64,000 nt of DNA from Nymphaea colorata. Taxonomy: Eukaryota; Streptophyta; Magnoliopsida; Nymphaeales; Nymphaeaceae. Of this stretch, positions 25,178 through 36,589 are shown in pieces. Where the stretch lies: NCBI RefSeq assembly GCF_008831285.2, contig NC_045138.2, positions 38,989,115 to 39,053,114 of the forward strand, in the 5' to 3' direction. Each line of letters opens with the position of its first letter. The stretch's first letter is position 1. The position numbers and the translations under genes are program-made. The notes below the pieces were generated by a model, which saw only the letters and a list, made by a program, of their open reading frames with translations, was not told the DNA's origin and did no database searches.

Positions 25178-26843
25178 TCAATATAAACCTAATTTGTAGA
25201 CATTTAATTCTCCAAGTGTAACTGTGATCCCTCCATCCACAACAAGGTTGAGTCCGCTGGTGAACTTGGACTCATCGCTAGCCAGATAGAGCGCGGCCTC
25301 TGCAATCTCCTCTTTCTTCAAGGTCACCCCCTTCAAATTGGAGTTCCGTTGCCCCAGCCCATCGACATCGGCAAGGCTCAGTTCTTTTGCAGCTGCAGCA
25401 AATGGAGTCGCCACCAGGTAAGGTGAGATGCAGTTGGCTCGTATCCCGAACTGGCCCAGCTCTGCCGCCAAGTTCCTGGTCAGCCCCACCACTGCGTGCT
25501 TCGAAGCTGTGTAGCCATGCTGGGCAGTGCCGCCGACGACTGACGCCATGCTCGCCGTGAAGATTATGCTGCCTTTCCTTTGAGGAATCATCACCCTCGC
25601 CGCATGCTTGGCTGCCAAGAAGCATCCCGTCACGTTGACGTCCATGACCCGCTGGAAGACGGATTTCGGGAAGTCAGCCAGCCGCGCAGCTTTCTCGACA
25701 ATTCCGGCGTTGTTGAACATCACGTCAACCTTCCCGTACTTGGCCACGGCTGCGTCGACGGCGGAACGGACGTCGTCCTCGTTTGTTACGTCGCAGTGGA
25801 AATAGGAGGCGTCTTCGCCGGAGGGAGAAATTTCGTCGGCAACTTTTTGGCCCAGTTCGTCCTGGATGTCCAGGATCATGACCTTGGCCCCGTGACGGTG
25901 GAACAATTTGGCGGTGCTCTCGGCCATCCCGCTTGCGGCGCCCGTTATCAGAGCTACTTTCCCCCTCAACCTGAGATACATACGTCAAATGCGTGCCATA
26001 TGTTGTTTCTACAAGTTCTTCACGGGAGTCAGATAGAGAAATCAACGGTGCCATGAATCTTTACTTGTAGAAGCCGTGTGATGAAACTTGTTTTTCATTA
26101 AGAAATGTCAAGAATATCTATATGCTATTTGGCATGCAACGAGGGGAGAAGTCAAAAAAATATATTTTTATAACACACTAAAAATAAATATATATGGTTA
26201 ACAAATTTTCAATTACATATAAAGCTATAAAGTTTAAACACTGAATCAAACTTTCAAAAATGGGCTCCATAAAACATACAGCGATACCCTGAAAACCGCA
26301 CCTGCTTCTGCTTGCAACCATGGATTCCCATCCCCATAACTCAAGAAGAGACTTGAGACTTTGTCTCTCTCTCACACGTTCACAACTATGCAAAAACTAT
26401 GAAAGCAAATAGAGACATCGATATGTTCTTGGGAAGGCTCGGTTCAGTGCAAGAAAATGGGTTAGTTTCATCAGACTTTTTCTCTAATGGACTTATGACG
26501 CTATAGGTAAAGTTTCCACTAAAAGGAAATATTCAGTACATATATAATACTGTTTGGTAATGTCATTGAAGTTCTCTAGATCTCTCTCAATCTCGCTGCT
26601 CCTTCTGGGGATCTTTATAAACCATCTGAATTCCCAAGTGTCTTCAAAGAGAAACTAAGCAATTGGAGTCGTAAACCTTTCCAAATGAAGCCTCTGCATC
26701 CGACTTCACTCAATTGCTTTACGAGTTCGATACAGCAAGAAGCCAACTATTGTTCTGACTTAGGCCTCTGCTTCATAACACCCACGAAAGAGAACAAACA
26801 AAGATGAAAAGAAAAGAGAGGGATTAGTTTACCTTTGAGCCAT
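25178..26843 (-). CDS. Short-chain dehydrogenase/reductase 2, variant glycine motif
   Basis: Exon 1 is 26843-26833 (ATG GCT CAA AG, donor GTAAAC) and exon 2 is 25970-25178 (acceptor TATCTCAG); the intron is 862 bp and the protein 267 residues. Catalytic Asn116, Ser144, Tyr157 and Lys161, NAG 91-93 and Asp38 are intact. The cofactor loop reads TGAASGMA instead of TGxxxGxG: ATG GCC replaces the ATA GGC of SDR 1, so the third glycine is Ala20. That may weaken NAD binding or only shift the loop; effect unknown. The C terminus (GLNLVVDGGITVT...) is of normal length. It is close to SDR 3 (about 2% nucleotide difference) and more distant from SDR 1. A second first exon of the other type lies 5 kb upstream (31065-31055) in compatible phase. 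Substrate unknown. Confidence 0.88.
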
Positions 26844-26936
26844 GGAAGGAAGTTGGCAGCAGCTCATTCTGATAGATGAGTGCCTTCGTCGCTTCCTCCT
26901 TGTTGCATGTGAGAGTTGCGGGCTCCTTGGCCTACA

Positions 26937-26942
26937 TATATA
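26937..26942 (-). promoter_or_regulatory. TATA box of SDR 2
   Basis: CTATATATG in gene sense, about 95 bp upstream of the ATG at 26843. Confidence 0.6.
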
Positions 26943-26949
26943 GGAAGAA

Positions 26950-27370
26950 GTCCCTAGCTTACCTTTCTTTCGCTTGGTGGAAAATTTTCATATTTGATCT
27001 TATCATTTGCCGACCATTAAAAAATGAACTGTTCTTTCTAATTCCCTGTTACAAGTTTAAATTTTCATGAAGGATCTGACCTTAACTTGCGAAACATAAA
27101 GCACTTGACTGCATTTATTTTAGCTTTATATCAGTGTTTCAGCTAACTTTCTTATTTTTCCTGGCTAAGAGAAGTTCAGGGGAAGCACGATAAGTAGACG
27201 GGAAGACCTGACTCCGAAGTCCAATTTGGAGGCGCAAGACTTGGTTTTAGGAACTTAGTATAATCTAAAACCGGTGTATATGTATGACAAATTTGAAGTT
27301 AGTCTTAGCTAGCTTCCTGATGTTATTGAACTGAATGAGGTCAACCCTGAAAGCTCGTGTTGGAAAAAAG
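26950..27370. other. Upstream flank of SDR 2
   Basis: AT-rich distal promoter and duplicated flank; no coding evidence. Confidence 0.4.
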
Positions 27371-27374
27371 GTAA

Positions 27375-27790
27375 GAAAAAATGATACCTGTACTTTGAAT
27401 GACCTTTCGAAGAGGCAAAAGCCTATTGACAGTGTCAAATTTTGACTGGTTTTCAAACGGAGGCATTAAATTTTCATTTGACTTTTTGCTAAGAAGAATT
27501 GCTTCTTACGGAAGATGAATGTACATACTGCATTTTTGCATAGAAATCTTCATGAAGTTCTATATAACATGACTCCTCGAGTTTGCAAGCTTAGTTACTT
27601 CTTGTATTGGTGCTCAAATTTCTCTCATGTTCTCTTGGAATGTGCATGGCTTCCAAGCTAGTATATGTCGATGATCTTGTTATTGCAATATCTTGTGAGA
27701 GCATGGTGAATTTCAAAGGATTATTTGGGTAGTATATTTCACATGAAGGATATAAGAGCAATTGGAAGCATGTTCTCGAAATTGGATAAG
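27375..27790 (+). mobile_element. Dead Ty1/copia reverse-transcriptase fragment (copy a)
   Basis: Across frame changes and stops, blocks of copia RT appear in the right order: DLSKRQKPI (cf. LPxGKKPI), MNVHTAFLHRNLHE (cf. DVxxAFLHGDLxE), VCKLSYFLY (cf. VCKLxKSLYG), LVYVDDLVIA (the YVDD active-site box) and FHMKDI (cf. FxMKDLG). A stop follows FKGLFG, then a +1 shift. No LTRs or primer-binding site were found, so it is a relic. Confidence 0.75.
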
Positions 27791-28729
27791 CTATGCTCAA
27801 CAGGTGCATATTTATACCTTTGATACTGTGTTTGTGTGTGGACATATCTTGCTTTCTACGCTGCTTGATTGGAAGGCTCATTTATTTAACCATGCTTGAC
27901 TTGACCTTATATTTCATTTGTCATTCATATGGTTATAGCCCCTTTATAATTAAAGAAATCGCAGCTAAGTCACATGAATATTGATACGAGTACATACTAT
28001 CAATATGAGAATATATGACAAAGTCATTCTTAACATTGAAATTTCGATGCCTATATCTGACATATAAGTTGCCCTCATAAATGATAGCTAGGTCTGCGTG
28101 GACAACTAGCCACTTGACTTGGTAGTGCCTAAAAATTTTTGAATTCAAAAGATATCTGACTCTTCAAAATCAAAACGAAATAATTGAGGGGCACCAACAG
28201 AAAAATAAGCAAATTCTAGATACATACATATATATATATATATAATGACCTTTTGTGGCACTGTGTGGGCAATTGCCCTCACAAGCTTATAGGCATACCG
28301 CCCCTGATCGCCACTTCAAACTTTCATGGCCTTGCTGTTAGATATCTCTTGTTAATATATAACTTTATTTCATCTGAAAAATTCTTTGCATCTCAAAATC
28401 AAGTCTGCCTGCCGTCCATTGCTCATGGAATTCAGATGGGATGCCGCGCAAAGAAAGTCATAAAAGATGAAAACGAAGCCTTGGAGAAAATAGTGAGTGC
28501 GTGGACTTTTCCCGATGGTGGGAGAGCAAAAAACCTATAGAAAGGTTCGACCAGCACCACAAAAATTCTTTATTTTCATAATGGTGCTTTAAATTATTTG
28601 TTTATTTTTATATAATGGCCCCCCCTTAGAGCGTGAATGTCTTTTAATTAGTGCCCACCATCCCAAAATTCCTCTCTCTGCCACTCATATGGACAACCTT
28701 TTTATTTTTTATTTTTTTTACTAAATGTA
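27791..28729. other. Intergenic, retroelement debris
   Basis: AT-rich. Contains the palindrome GGGCAATTGCCC at 28267-28278, which recurs at 36153 and 39540 with similar surroundings. No gene. Confidence 0.4.
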
Positions 28730-28960
28730 ACTATATAGATGTCATGTATGTAAATTTAATGTGTTTTCATTCTCTTGGGTTTTTTTTTCCATTTGAAGTG
28801 TTAGTTTTCTTAATCTCCACAATTTTAATTTTTTGTTTACCATATATAGATGTCATGTATGTAAATTTAATGTGTTTTCATTCTCTTGGGTTTTTTTTCC
28901 ATTTGAAGTGTTAGTTTTCTTAATCTCCACATTTTTAATTTTTTTTTTTACCATATTCAA
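28730..28960. repeat. Local tandem duplication, period 111
   Basis: ATAGATGTCATGTATG with the following 95 bases occurs twice; the equivalent place in copy 2 of the big duplication (37270-37380) has one unit. Confidence 0.85.
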
Positions 28961-28998
28961 GGGTTTGAAATGTTATAAAATCTTGTTAAGCAGAGAAA

Positions 28999-29175
28999 GG
29001 GCAGAGTCAGAAATTTTTCATAAGAGAGACTGAATTAAAGTTTATAAATTTTGACTAGTGTCTAATTATCATTTTTCAAAATTTTTATATAAAACAAATG
29101 AAATTTTTTAAATTTTATATGTTAATTTAAAAAAAAAAGAGAGAGAGAGAGAGATGAGGCCAAATCCCGTACGGA
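28999..29175 (+). mobile_element. MITE-like element with GGCAGAGCC end (truncated)
   Basis: Begins GGGCAGAGTCAGAAAT and has an AT-rich body containing a (GA)n run; the distal GGCTCT end is missing. Same family as 37438-37625, 39914-40103 and 53335-53531. Confidence 0.5.
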
Positions 29176-29929
29176 ATCATACTTAGATGGTTAACTAGTA
29201 AGTCAAATCAACCTAAATAGTTGACGCTTAAAGGGCATCTATAGATTATTTTCTACCTACCCAAACTTTTTATTTCTAAAAACAAATCATGTTCAAAGAC
29301 GCACACTTCTGAAATAAATTTTCAAAAATGATGTTGATGTTTTGAAATTTTGTGACAATGATGGATTTTTCTTAACAAGTTGCCAAATAAAGACGCCGTA
29401 TTTTTTGGTAGCTTATGAGATGTTCACTTTTCCCTTATCCAAAATTTAAAAGTATTCAAATAGCTCCATGGATCACAGGCGGGTGTTTGGTTTCAGTACA
29501 ACCTCCATCTGGTGGATCCCAATATATATGTCCAATGAATCCTCATCTTTTCTTATCAGATTCGGTTTGACTTCGTAGCCAAATTCAACCGAGCCTCCGA
29601 TAAAAGATAAACTCTATTACATATCATCGCCAAATATTATGTTGGCCCAACTTGACTCGCACTTATATTATTTGATGGTATGCTGATCCGATAAAAGATC
29701 AAATCTAGTGGTTCTTGTAATACTTTGATGTGTTATCCGCTGTGCTTCAAATGGTGGCAAACGTAACACCCAAGTTAAAGAATATATAGCAAGTTTCAAA
29801 ACAAGCCAAAACCTTGGAGGTATAAAGGTATGACCTTGTGAAGCTGGTTATACATGCCACCAACATGTACGAAATTTTGAAAAAGAAAATTTTTTGTAGG
29901 GACAAAAAAAAAAACAAAAAAAAGGTAAG
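29176..29929. other. Intergenic, duplicated flank
   Basis: AT-rich sequence matching 37640-38360 in copy 2. No gene. Confidence 0.4.
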
Positions 29930-30035
29930 GATTTGTGTATGAGATAATGATAAAGGTATCAGATAATAAGTATGAGATAATGATGAGGGTATGAGATAAT
30001 GATGAGGGTATGAGATAATGAGTGTGAGATAACGA
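29930..30035. repeat. Minisatellite, units around 18-20 bp
   Basis: Variants of TATGAGATAATGATGAGGG repeated about five times. Confidence 0.8.
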
Positions 30036-30268
30036 CATGATTATGAATATTCACTATGCATGTGCAATGTAAGAGCATTAAAATAAATATGCATATTAGT
30101 AATATGATCCACCCTCCAGCATTCACTCATTATCTATACAAGTGACTTATTGCGTACACAAGTGACCTAAAGAGCTTGATTTCATGGCCTGGGTGTTTTA
30201 CCATTGTTTTATTTAACTCAACATTTAAAAAAAATGGAGTCCAAATTTGAGACCAATTGCATAAGAGT

Positions 30269-30270
<2 letters not shown>

Positions 30271-30342
<72 letters not shown>
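30271..30342. repeat. (TA)n microsatellite
   Basis: Thirty-six TA units; the copy-2 counterpart (38676-38710) is about half as long. Confidence 0.95.
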
Positions 30343-30345
<3 letters not shown>

Positions 30346-30460
30346 ACACCAACCCTGCTGTAACCTTATTTTTGAGTGACATTTTTCATACGGCAAAACT
30401 TCAAACTTGATATAAGCTAAAATCCATGCATTATATATATATGTGTGTGTATTTATATAT

Positions 30461-31172
30461 GACTAATATTCAATATGTTGATGGTGCAGAATGTTAACTA
30501 GGAGCTGTCTTCTGTCATTCTTTCCTAACAATAGAGGGTCTCCCTCAGCGCTATCCATTGGAAAGGAAAGATCTAAATGGAGGGCACACGAAAAGGAAAT
30601 GATCCCTCAAGAATTAGTGTCTACCTCGGTTTAACTTCATTTCTACTTCTGTATGTTTTCTTGGCAAATTTCTCTTATGACGAGTTCGTAAGATTTACAA
30701 TATCATTGCGTCGAGTCTTCCTCTCTATCTGTCTCTCTGATGTCTGGCACACAAGAAGACAAGCCACAGATGGAAGATCAAACAAAAACTAATGGACCTC
30801 ACACAAGCCACAGACATTGACAAAGCATCTGCCGACGATCTTCTAATACCATCTCAATTATCAAGAGGCTTAAAACAGCAAACTAAGTAAGCAACTGGAA
30901 GAATAGATCTTTCGATTGGCAGCCTCTGCATCCGACATCACTCATTTAGTTTACAGTATCTGACACTTCAAGAAACCAACCATAGATCTCTCCTTAGCCT
31001 CTCTAGCTTTGTCACACCCAATAAAACACCAAAATAAAAGAGAAGTTTGTGTACCTTTGAGCCATGGAAGAAGGTCGGCTGCTGCTGTTTGCAATCGATG
31101 AGAGCCTTCCTTTCTTGCTTCCTTGCTGTTTGTGAGTGAGCTGAGGTCTCCTTGGCACGCCTATAGATATAG
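30461..31172 (-). pseudogene. Orphan or alternative SDR first exon with promoter
   Basis: Near-perfect copy of the first-exon end of SDR 1: TATATCTATAGG at 31172-31161, ATG at 31065, exon 31065-31055 (Met-Ala-Gln plus AG), donor at 31054-31053. The duplication breakpoint at 30461 cut away its own catalytic exon. The next acceptor in sense is that of SDR 2 at 25970, about 5 kb away and in the same phase, so it could serve as a distal alternative promoter of SDR 2. Otherwise it is a dead fragment. Confidence 0.75.
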
Positions 31173-33005
31173 GAGGGAGTTTCTACAAAAGCCCCAGTTT
31201 TATAAAAATTTCGTATTTGGCCTATAATTTAAAAAAATGACTGCTTCCTGATTCCCTATAAAAGTCTTCACTTTTTTAAAAGCTATCAGATTCAATTATT
31301 CAAATGCCCAAAGCCATCATATTTTAACTTGAGAAACAGAAAAGTTTGCTGAAAAATGCAATGTAAGCAATGTTTTTGCTTGTTGTTTTTCAAGTTAATT
31401 TAAGTCCACTTCAGCCTTTATTTGGTAAATGTTTATAAAGAAATGCGCTCATCAAGAAAACTGTAAACAGTGGTTTCTTTTCTTGAAATGTAGGCACAGA
31501 GGAATGAAATTCTCTCTTCTTTTTTTTTTTTAGTTCACAAGTTTTGAACCCATGGGCCACCGCTTTCTCCCATACGGGCTTCTTTTTTAATCGGAAAATC
31601 TGCAAAAACCAGACTCCAAATCAAATTAATGTCACTAAGAAAAGGCAGTGAACTGTAGAACACAGGCAAATAAACTTGTAAAAGATGGAAAATTCTTTGC
31701 ATCACATGAAGCAAACCTTTTCTTAGAAAAGTCATCAAAGACAAAGGTAGAATTAAAATATTTTCTTCAAAATCATTATATAATACAAGTGAAATTTTTT
31801 AAAATTTGCTTGGTATTGAGGGGAACGGGTCGCCCCCTAAATTCCGAAGCCATGCCATGCCTTAAATGAGAATCAAAGAGTGTGTGACCTTTGATGGACC
31901 ATGGAAAAGAGTTTCGACTATCACCACATAAATCAAACTGAGTTTTGTGCACACAACAAATATGCACCAAGGAAAAGAAAGAAAGAAGCTGTGATATTTT
32001 AGAACTTTTTTTTAATGAAATATACATTTTAGTTTTTAATATTATGATAATTTTCATTTTATCCCTTCAAAAGGTTGTCTTTTTCCACTTTAATAGATGT
32101 ATTTTAGTCATTGTACACTTACATACATAGACAATGCATAAAGAACAATTTCATGTTTTCCATTTATGGGATTATCTTTCAATTCCTAATGCAAACAAAA
32201 ACTAAAGCCTCAGTTTTCAACGGTTGCGAAAAAGAAACTATTCGCTTTTAGTACAGGCTGTTTGAAAGAACCGGTTCACTTAAATTCTACTACGATAAAG
32301 CAAAATTTTTCAGAAAAAACATCACATAAGTCATGGTGTGCGCGACTCGGACGAGTAAGATCCGACTTGCCTGACCCAAACGAGTTAGGCGATTCGGGGT
32401 TCATTCTCTCTAATCATGGTGTTGGATTGCCCAACTCCTGACTCGTGGCCTGGTCTCTGAACGATTCGAGTCAGCTCGGGCGATTCCCGAGCCAGCCCGG
32501 TGATTTTTTTTTTTTTTGAACTTTTTCTACAAATGGAACTATATAGATGTTGTATATCTAAATTTAGTGTGACAAGATTTATTCCCCTGGGATTTTTTTT
32601 TTCAATTAAATATGGGCACACTAGGAGTCTGTTTGCTTAGAAGTCAAATCGAAGGCTTTTATATAGGATCAATAGGGTAAACAAACATCAAATTTTACCA
32701 TTCTGTAAAAAAAAAAATGAGATCCTCAATTTATGGTCACAATTTTAGAGTCAAGGTCATCTTAAATGCACAGATCTGAGGTACCCAATGATCTAAAAAA
32801 CTTTAAACAATAGGATACAAGTTTGAAACCAATTGCACATCAATGCTATACAACTAACAACCAACATGTGTTTTCTCATTTAACTAATTCATACTCGTTT
32901 TTCATTGATCAATTTACAACACAACAAAAGGAAACGTCCCAAATTATCTTAGATGCAAGGGTTGCATATGAATAATGTGTGAAAATTAACAAGAATTTAT
33001 GTCCT
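31173..33005. other. Intergenic flank of SDR 3
   Basis: Copy of 22828-25177 without the MITE and without about 250 bp near 32607. No gene. Confidence 0.5.
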
Positions 33006-34671
33006 TCAATATAAACCTAATTTGTAGACATTTAATTCTCCAAGTGTAACTGTGACCCCTCCATCCACAACAAGGTTGAGTCCGCTGGTGAACTTGGACT
33101 CATCGCTAGCCAAATAGAGCGCGGCCTCTGCAACCTCCTCTTTCTTCAAGATCACCCCCTTCAAATTGGAGATCCGTTGCCCCAACCCATCGACATCGGC
33201 AAGGCTCAGTTCCATTGCAGCTGCAGCAAATGGAGTCGCCACCAGGTAAGGTGAGATGCAGTTGGCTCGTATCCCGAACTGGCCCAGCTCTGCCGCCAAG
33301 TTCCTGGTCAGCCCCACCACTGCGTGCTTCGAAGCTGTGTAGCCATGCTGCGCAGTGCCGCCGGCGACTGACGCCGTGCTCGCCGTGAAGATTATGCTGC
33401 CTTTCCTTTGAGGAACCATCACCCTCGCCGCATGCTTGGCTGCCAAGAAGCATCCCGTCACGTTGACGTCCATGACCCGCTGGAAGACGGATTTCGGGAA
33501 GTCAGCCAGCCGCGCAGCTTTCTCGGCAATTCCGGCGTTGTTGAACATCACGTCAACCTTCCCGTACTTGGCCACGGCTGCGTCGACGGCGGAACGGACG
33601 TCGTCCTCGTTTGTTACGTCGCAGTGGAAATAGGAGGCGTCTTCGCCGGAGGGAGAAATTTCGTCGGCAACTTTTTGGCCCAGTTCGTCCTGGATGTCCA
33701 GGATCATGACCTTGGCACCGTGGCGGTGGAACAATTTGGCGGTGCTCTCGGCCATCCCGCTTGCGGCGCCCGTTATCAGAGCTACTTTCCCCCTCAACCT
33801 GAGATACATACGTCAAATGCGTGCCATATGTTGTTTCTACAAGTTCTTCACGGGAGTCAGATAGAGAAATCAACGGTGCCATGAATCTTTACTTGTAGAA
33901 GCCGTGTGATGAAACTTGTTTTTCATTAAGAAATGTCAAGAATATCTATATGCTATTTGGCATGCAACGAGGGGAGAAGTCAAAAAAATATATTTTTATA
34001 ACACACTAAAAATAAATATATATGGTTAACAAATTTTCAATTACATATAAAGCTATAAACACTGAATCAAACTTTCAAAAAGTGGGCTCCATAAAACATA
34101 CAGCGATACCCCAAAAACCCCACCTGCTTCTGCTTGCAACCATGGATTCCCATCCCCATAACTCAAGAAGAGACTTGAGACTTTGTCTCTCTCTCACACG
34201 TTCACAACTATGCAAAAATTATGAAAGCAAATAGCATCGATATGTTCTTGGGAAGGCTCGGTTCAGTGCAAGAAAATGGGTTAGTTTCATCAGACTTTTT
34301 CTCTAATGGACTTATGACGCTATAGGTAAAGTTTCCACTAAAAGGAAATATTCAGTACATATATAATACTGTTTGGTAATGTCATTGAAGTTCTCTAGAT
34401 CTCTCTCAATCTCGCTGCTCCTTCTGGGGATCTTTATAAACCATCTGAATTCCCAAGTGTCTTCAAAGAGAAACTAAGCAATTGGAGTCGTAAACCTTTC
34501 CAAATGAAGCCTCTGCATCCGACTTCACTCAATTGCTTTACGAGTTCGATACAGCAAGAAGCCAACTATTGTTCTGACTTAGGCCTCTGCTTCATAACAC
34601 CCACGAAAGAGAACAAACAAAGATGAAAAGAAAAGAGAGAGATTAGTGAGATTAGCTTACCTTTGAGCCAT
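33006..34671 (-). CDS. Short-chain dehydrogenase/reductase 3, variant glycine motif
   Basis: Exon 1 is 34671-34661 and exon 2 is 33798-33006, with the same 862-bp intron as SDR 2; 267 residues. It shares the TGAASGMA cofactor loop (Ala20) and keeps NAG, Asn116, Ser144, Tyr157 and Lys161. It differs from SDR 2 at about nine or ten residues, including Ile132 to Val, Met145 to Thr, Lys to Met before ELSLADVD, and Thr to Ile in LKGVTL. The reading frame is fully open, suggesting both copies remain under selection or the duplication is young. Substrate unknown; NAD-dependent alcohol oxidation is inferred from family. Confidence 0.88.
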
Positions 34672-34764
34672 GGAAGGAAGTTGGCAGCAGTTCATTCTGA
34701 TAGATAAGTGCCTTCGTCTCTTCCTCCTTGTTGCATGTGAGAGTTGCGGGCTCCTTGGCGTACA

Positions 34765-34770
34765 TATATA
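34765..34770 (-). promoter_or_regulatory. TATA box of SDR 3
   Basis: CTATATATG in gene sense, about 95 bp upstream of the ATG at 34671. Confidence 0.6.
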
Positions 34771-35204
34771 GGAAGGAGTCCCTAGCTTACCTTTCTTTCG
34801 CTTGGTGGAAAATTTTCATATTTGATCCTATCATTCGCCGACAATTAAAAAATGAACTGTTCTTTCTAATTCCCTGTTTACAAGTTTAAATTTTCATGAA
34901 GGATCCGACCTTAACTTGCGAAAAATAAAGCACTTGACTGCATTTATTTTAGCTTTATATCAGTGTTTCAGCTAACTTTTTATTTTTCCTGGCTAAGAGA
35001 AGTTCAGGGGAAGCACGATAAGTAGACGGGAAGACCTGACTCCGAAGTCCAATTTGGAGGCGCCCAGACTTGGTTTTAGGAACTTGGTAAAGCTAAAACC
35101 TGTGTATATGTATGACATATTTGAAGTTAGTCTTAGCTAGCTTCCTGATGTTATTGAACTGAATGAGGTCAAGCCGTGCAAAGCTCGTGTTGGAAAAAAG
35201 GTAA

Positions 35205-35612
35205 GAAAAAATGATACATGTACTTTCAATGACCTTTCCAAGAGGAAAAAGCCTATTGACAGTGTCAAATTTTGACTGGTTTTCAAACGGAGGCATTAAA
35301 TTTTCATTGACTTTTTGCTAAGAAGAATTGCTTCTTACGGAAGTTAATGTACATACTGCATTTTTGCATAGAAATCTTCACGAAGTTCTATATAACATGA
35401 CTCTTCGAGTTTGCAAGCTTAGTTACTTCTTGTATTGGTGCTCAAAATTCTCTCATGTTCTCTTGGAATGTGCATGGCTTCCAAGCTAGTATATGTGGAT
35501 GATCTTGTTATTGCAATATCTTGTGAGAGCATGGTGAATTTCAAAGGATTATTTGGGTAGTATATTTCACATGAAGGATATAAGAGCAATTGGAAGCATG
35601 TTCTCGAAATTG
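35205..35612 (+). mobile_element. Dead Ty1/copia reverse-transcriptase fragment (copy b)
   Basis: Duplicate of copy a carried by the segmental duplication; LVYVDDLVIA is at 35486-35515. Same stop and frame change downstream. Confidence 0.75.
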
Positions 35613-35677
35613 GATAAGCTATGCTCAACAGGTGCATATTTATACCTTTGATACTGTGTTTGTGTGCTGACATATCT

Positions 35678-35828
35678 TGCTTTCTTCGCTGCTTGATTGG
35701 AAGGCTCATTTATTTAACCATGCTTGACTTGACCTTATATTTCATTTGACATTCATTGCTTTCTACGCTGCTTGATTGGAAGGCTCATTTATTTAACCAT
35801 GACCTTATATTTCATTTGTCATTCATAT
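35678..35828. repeat. Local tandem duplication, period 79
   Basis: GCTGCTTGATTGGAAGGCTC occurs at 35688 and again 79 bp later; copy 1 has a single unit. Confidence 0.85.
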
Positions 35829-36589
35829 GGTTATAGCCCCTTTATAATTAAAGAAATCGCAGCTAAGTCACATGAATATTGGTACGAGTACATACTATCA
35901 ATATGAGAATATGACAAAGTCATTCTTGACATTGAAATTTCGATGCCTATATCTGACATATAAGTTGCCCTCATGAATGATAGCTAGGTCTGCGTGGACA
36001 ACTAGCCACTTGACTTGGTAGTGCCTAAAAATTTTTGGATTCAAAAGATATCTGACTCTTCAAAATCAAAACGAAATAATTGAGGGGCACCAACAGAAAA
36101 ATAAGCAAATTCTAGATACATATATATATAATGACCTTTTGTGGCACTGTGTGGGCAATTGCCCTCACAAGCTTATAGGCAATACCTCCCCTGATCGCCA
36201 CTTCAAACTTTCATGGCCTTGCTGGTAGATATCTCTTGTTAATATATAACTTGATTTCATCTGAAAAATTCTTTGCAACTTAAAATCAAGTCTGCCTGCC
36301 GTCCATTGCTCATGGAATTCATATGGTGATGCCGTGGTGCCAAGCACTTCTTGGAGAAAAGTCAGAAAAGGTGAAAACGAAGCCTTGGGAGAAAATAACG
36401 AGTGCGTGGACTTTGCCCGATGGTGGGAGAGCAAAAAAGCTATAGAACGTTTCGACCAGCACCACAAAAACTCTTTATTTTCATATTGGTGTGTTAAATG
36501 ATTTGTTTATTTTTATATAGTGCTCCTCCTTAGAGCGCAACCTTCATCCCAAAACTCCTATCTCTGCCACTCATATAGACAACTTTTTT

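Larger units (their letters stand above)
22117..30460. repeat. Segmental tandem duplication, copy 1 (8344 bp)
   Basis: Starts inside the intron of SDR 1, covers its first exon and promoter, all of SDR 2 and about 3.6 kb upstream. GACTAATATTCAATATG at 22117 recurs at 30461. The bases before it are ACATATAT in copy 1 and TTTATATAT at the junction. Copy 1 alone carries a 260-bp MITE (23943-24202), a further stretch of about 250 bp (near 24525-24775) and one extra 111-bp local unit. Confidence 0.93.

Noticed and set aside
29930-30035. Regular repeats that might suggest a CRISPR array
   Set aside because: Contiguous degenerate minisatellite without unique spacers, in a plant nuclear context.
30130-30410. 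Frames encoding Tyr-Ile repeats on both strands
   Set aside because: Translation of a (TA)n microsatellite.
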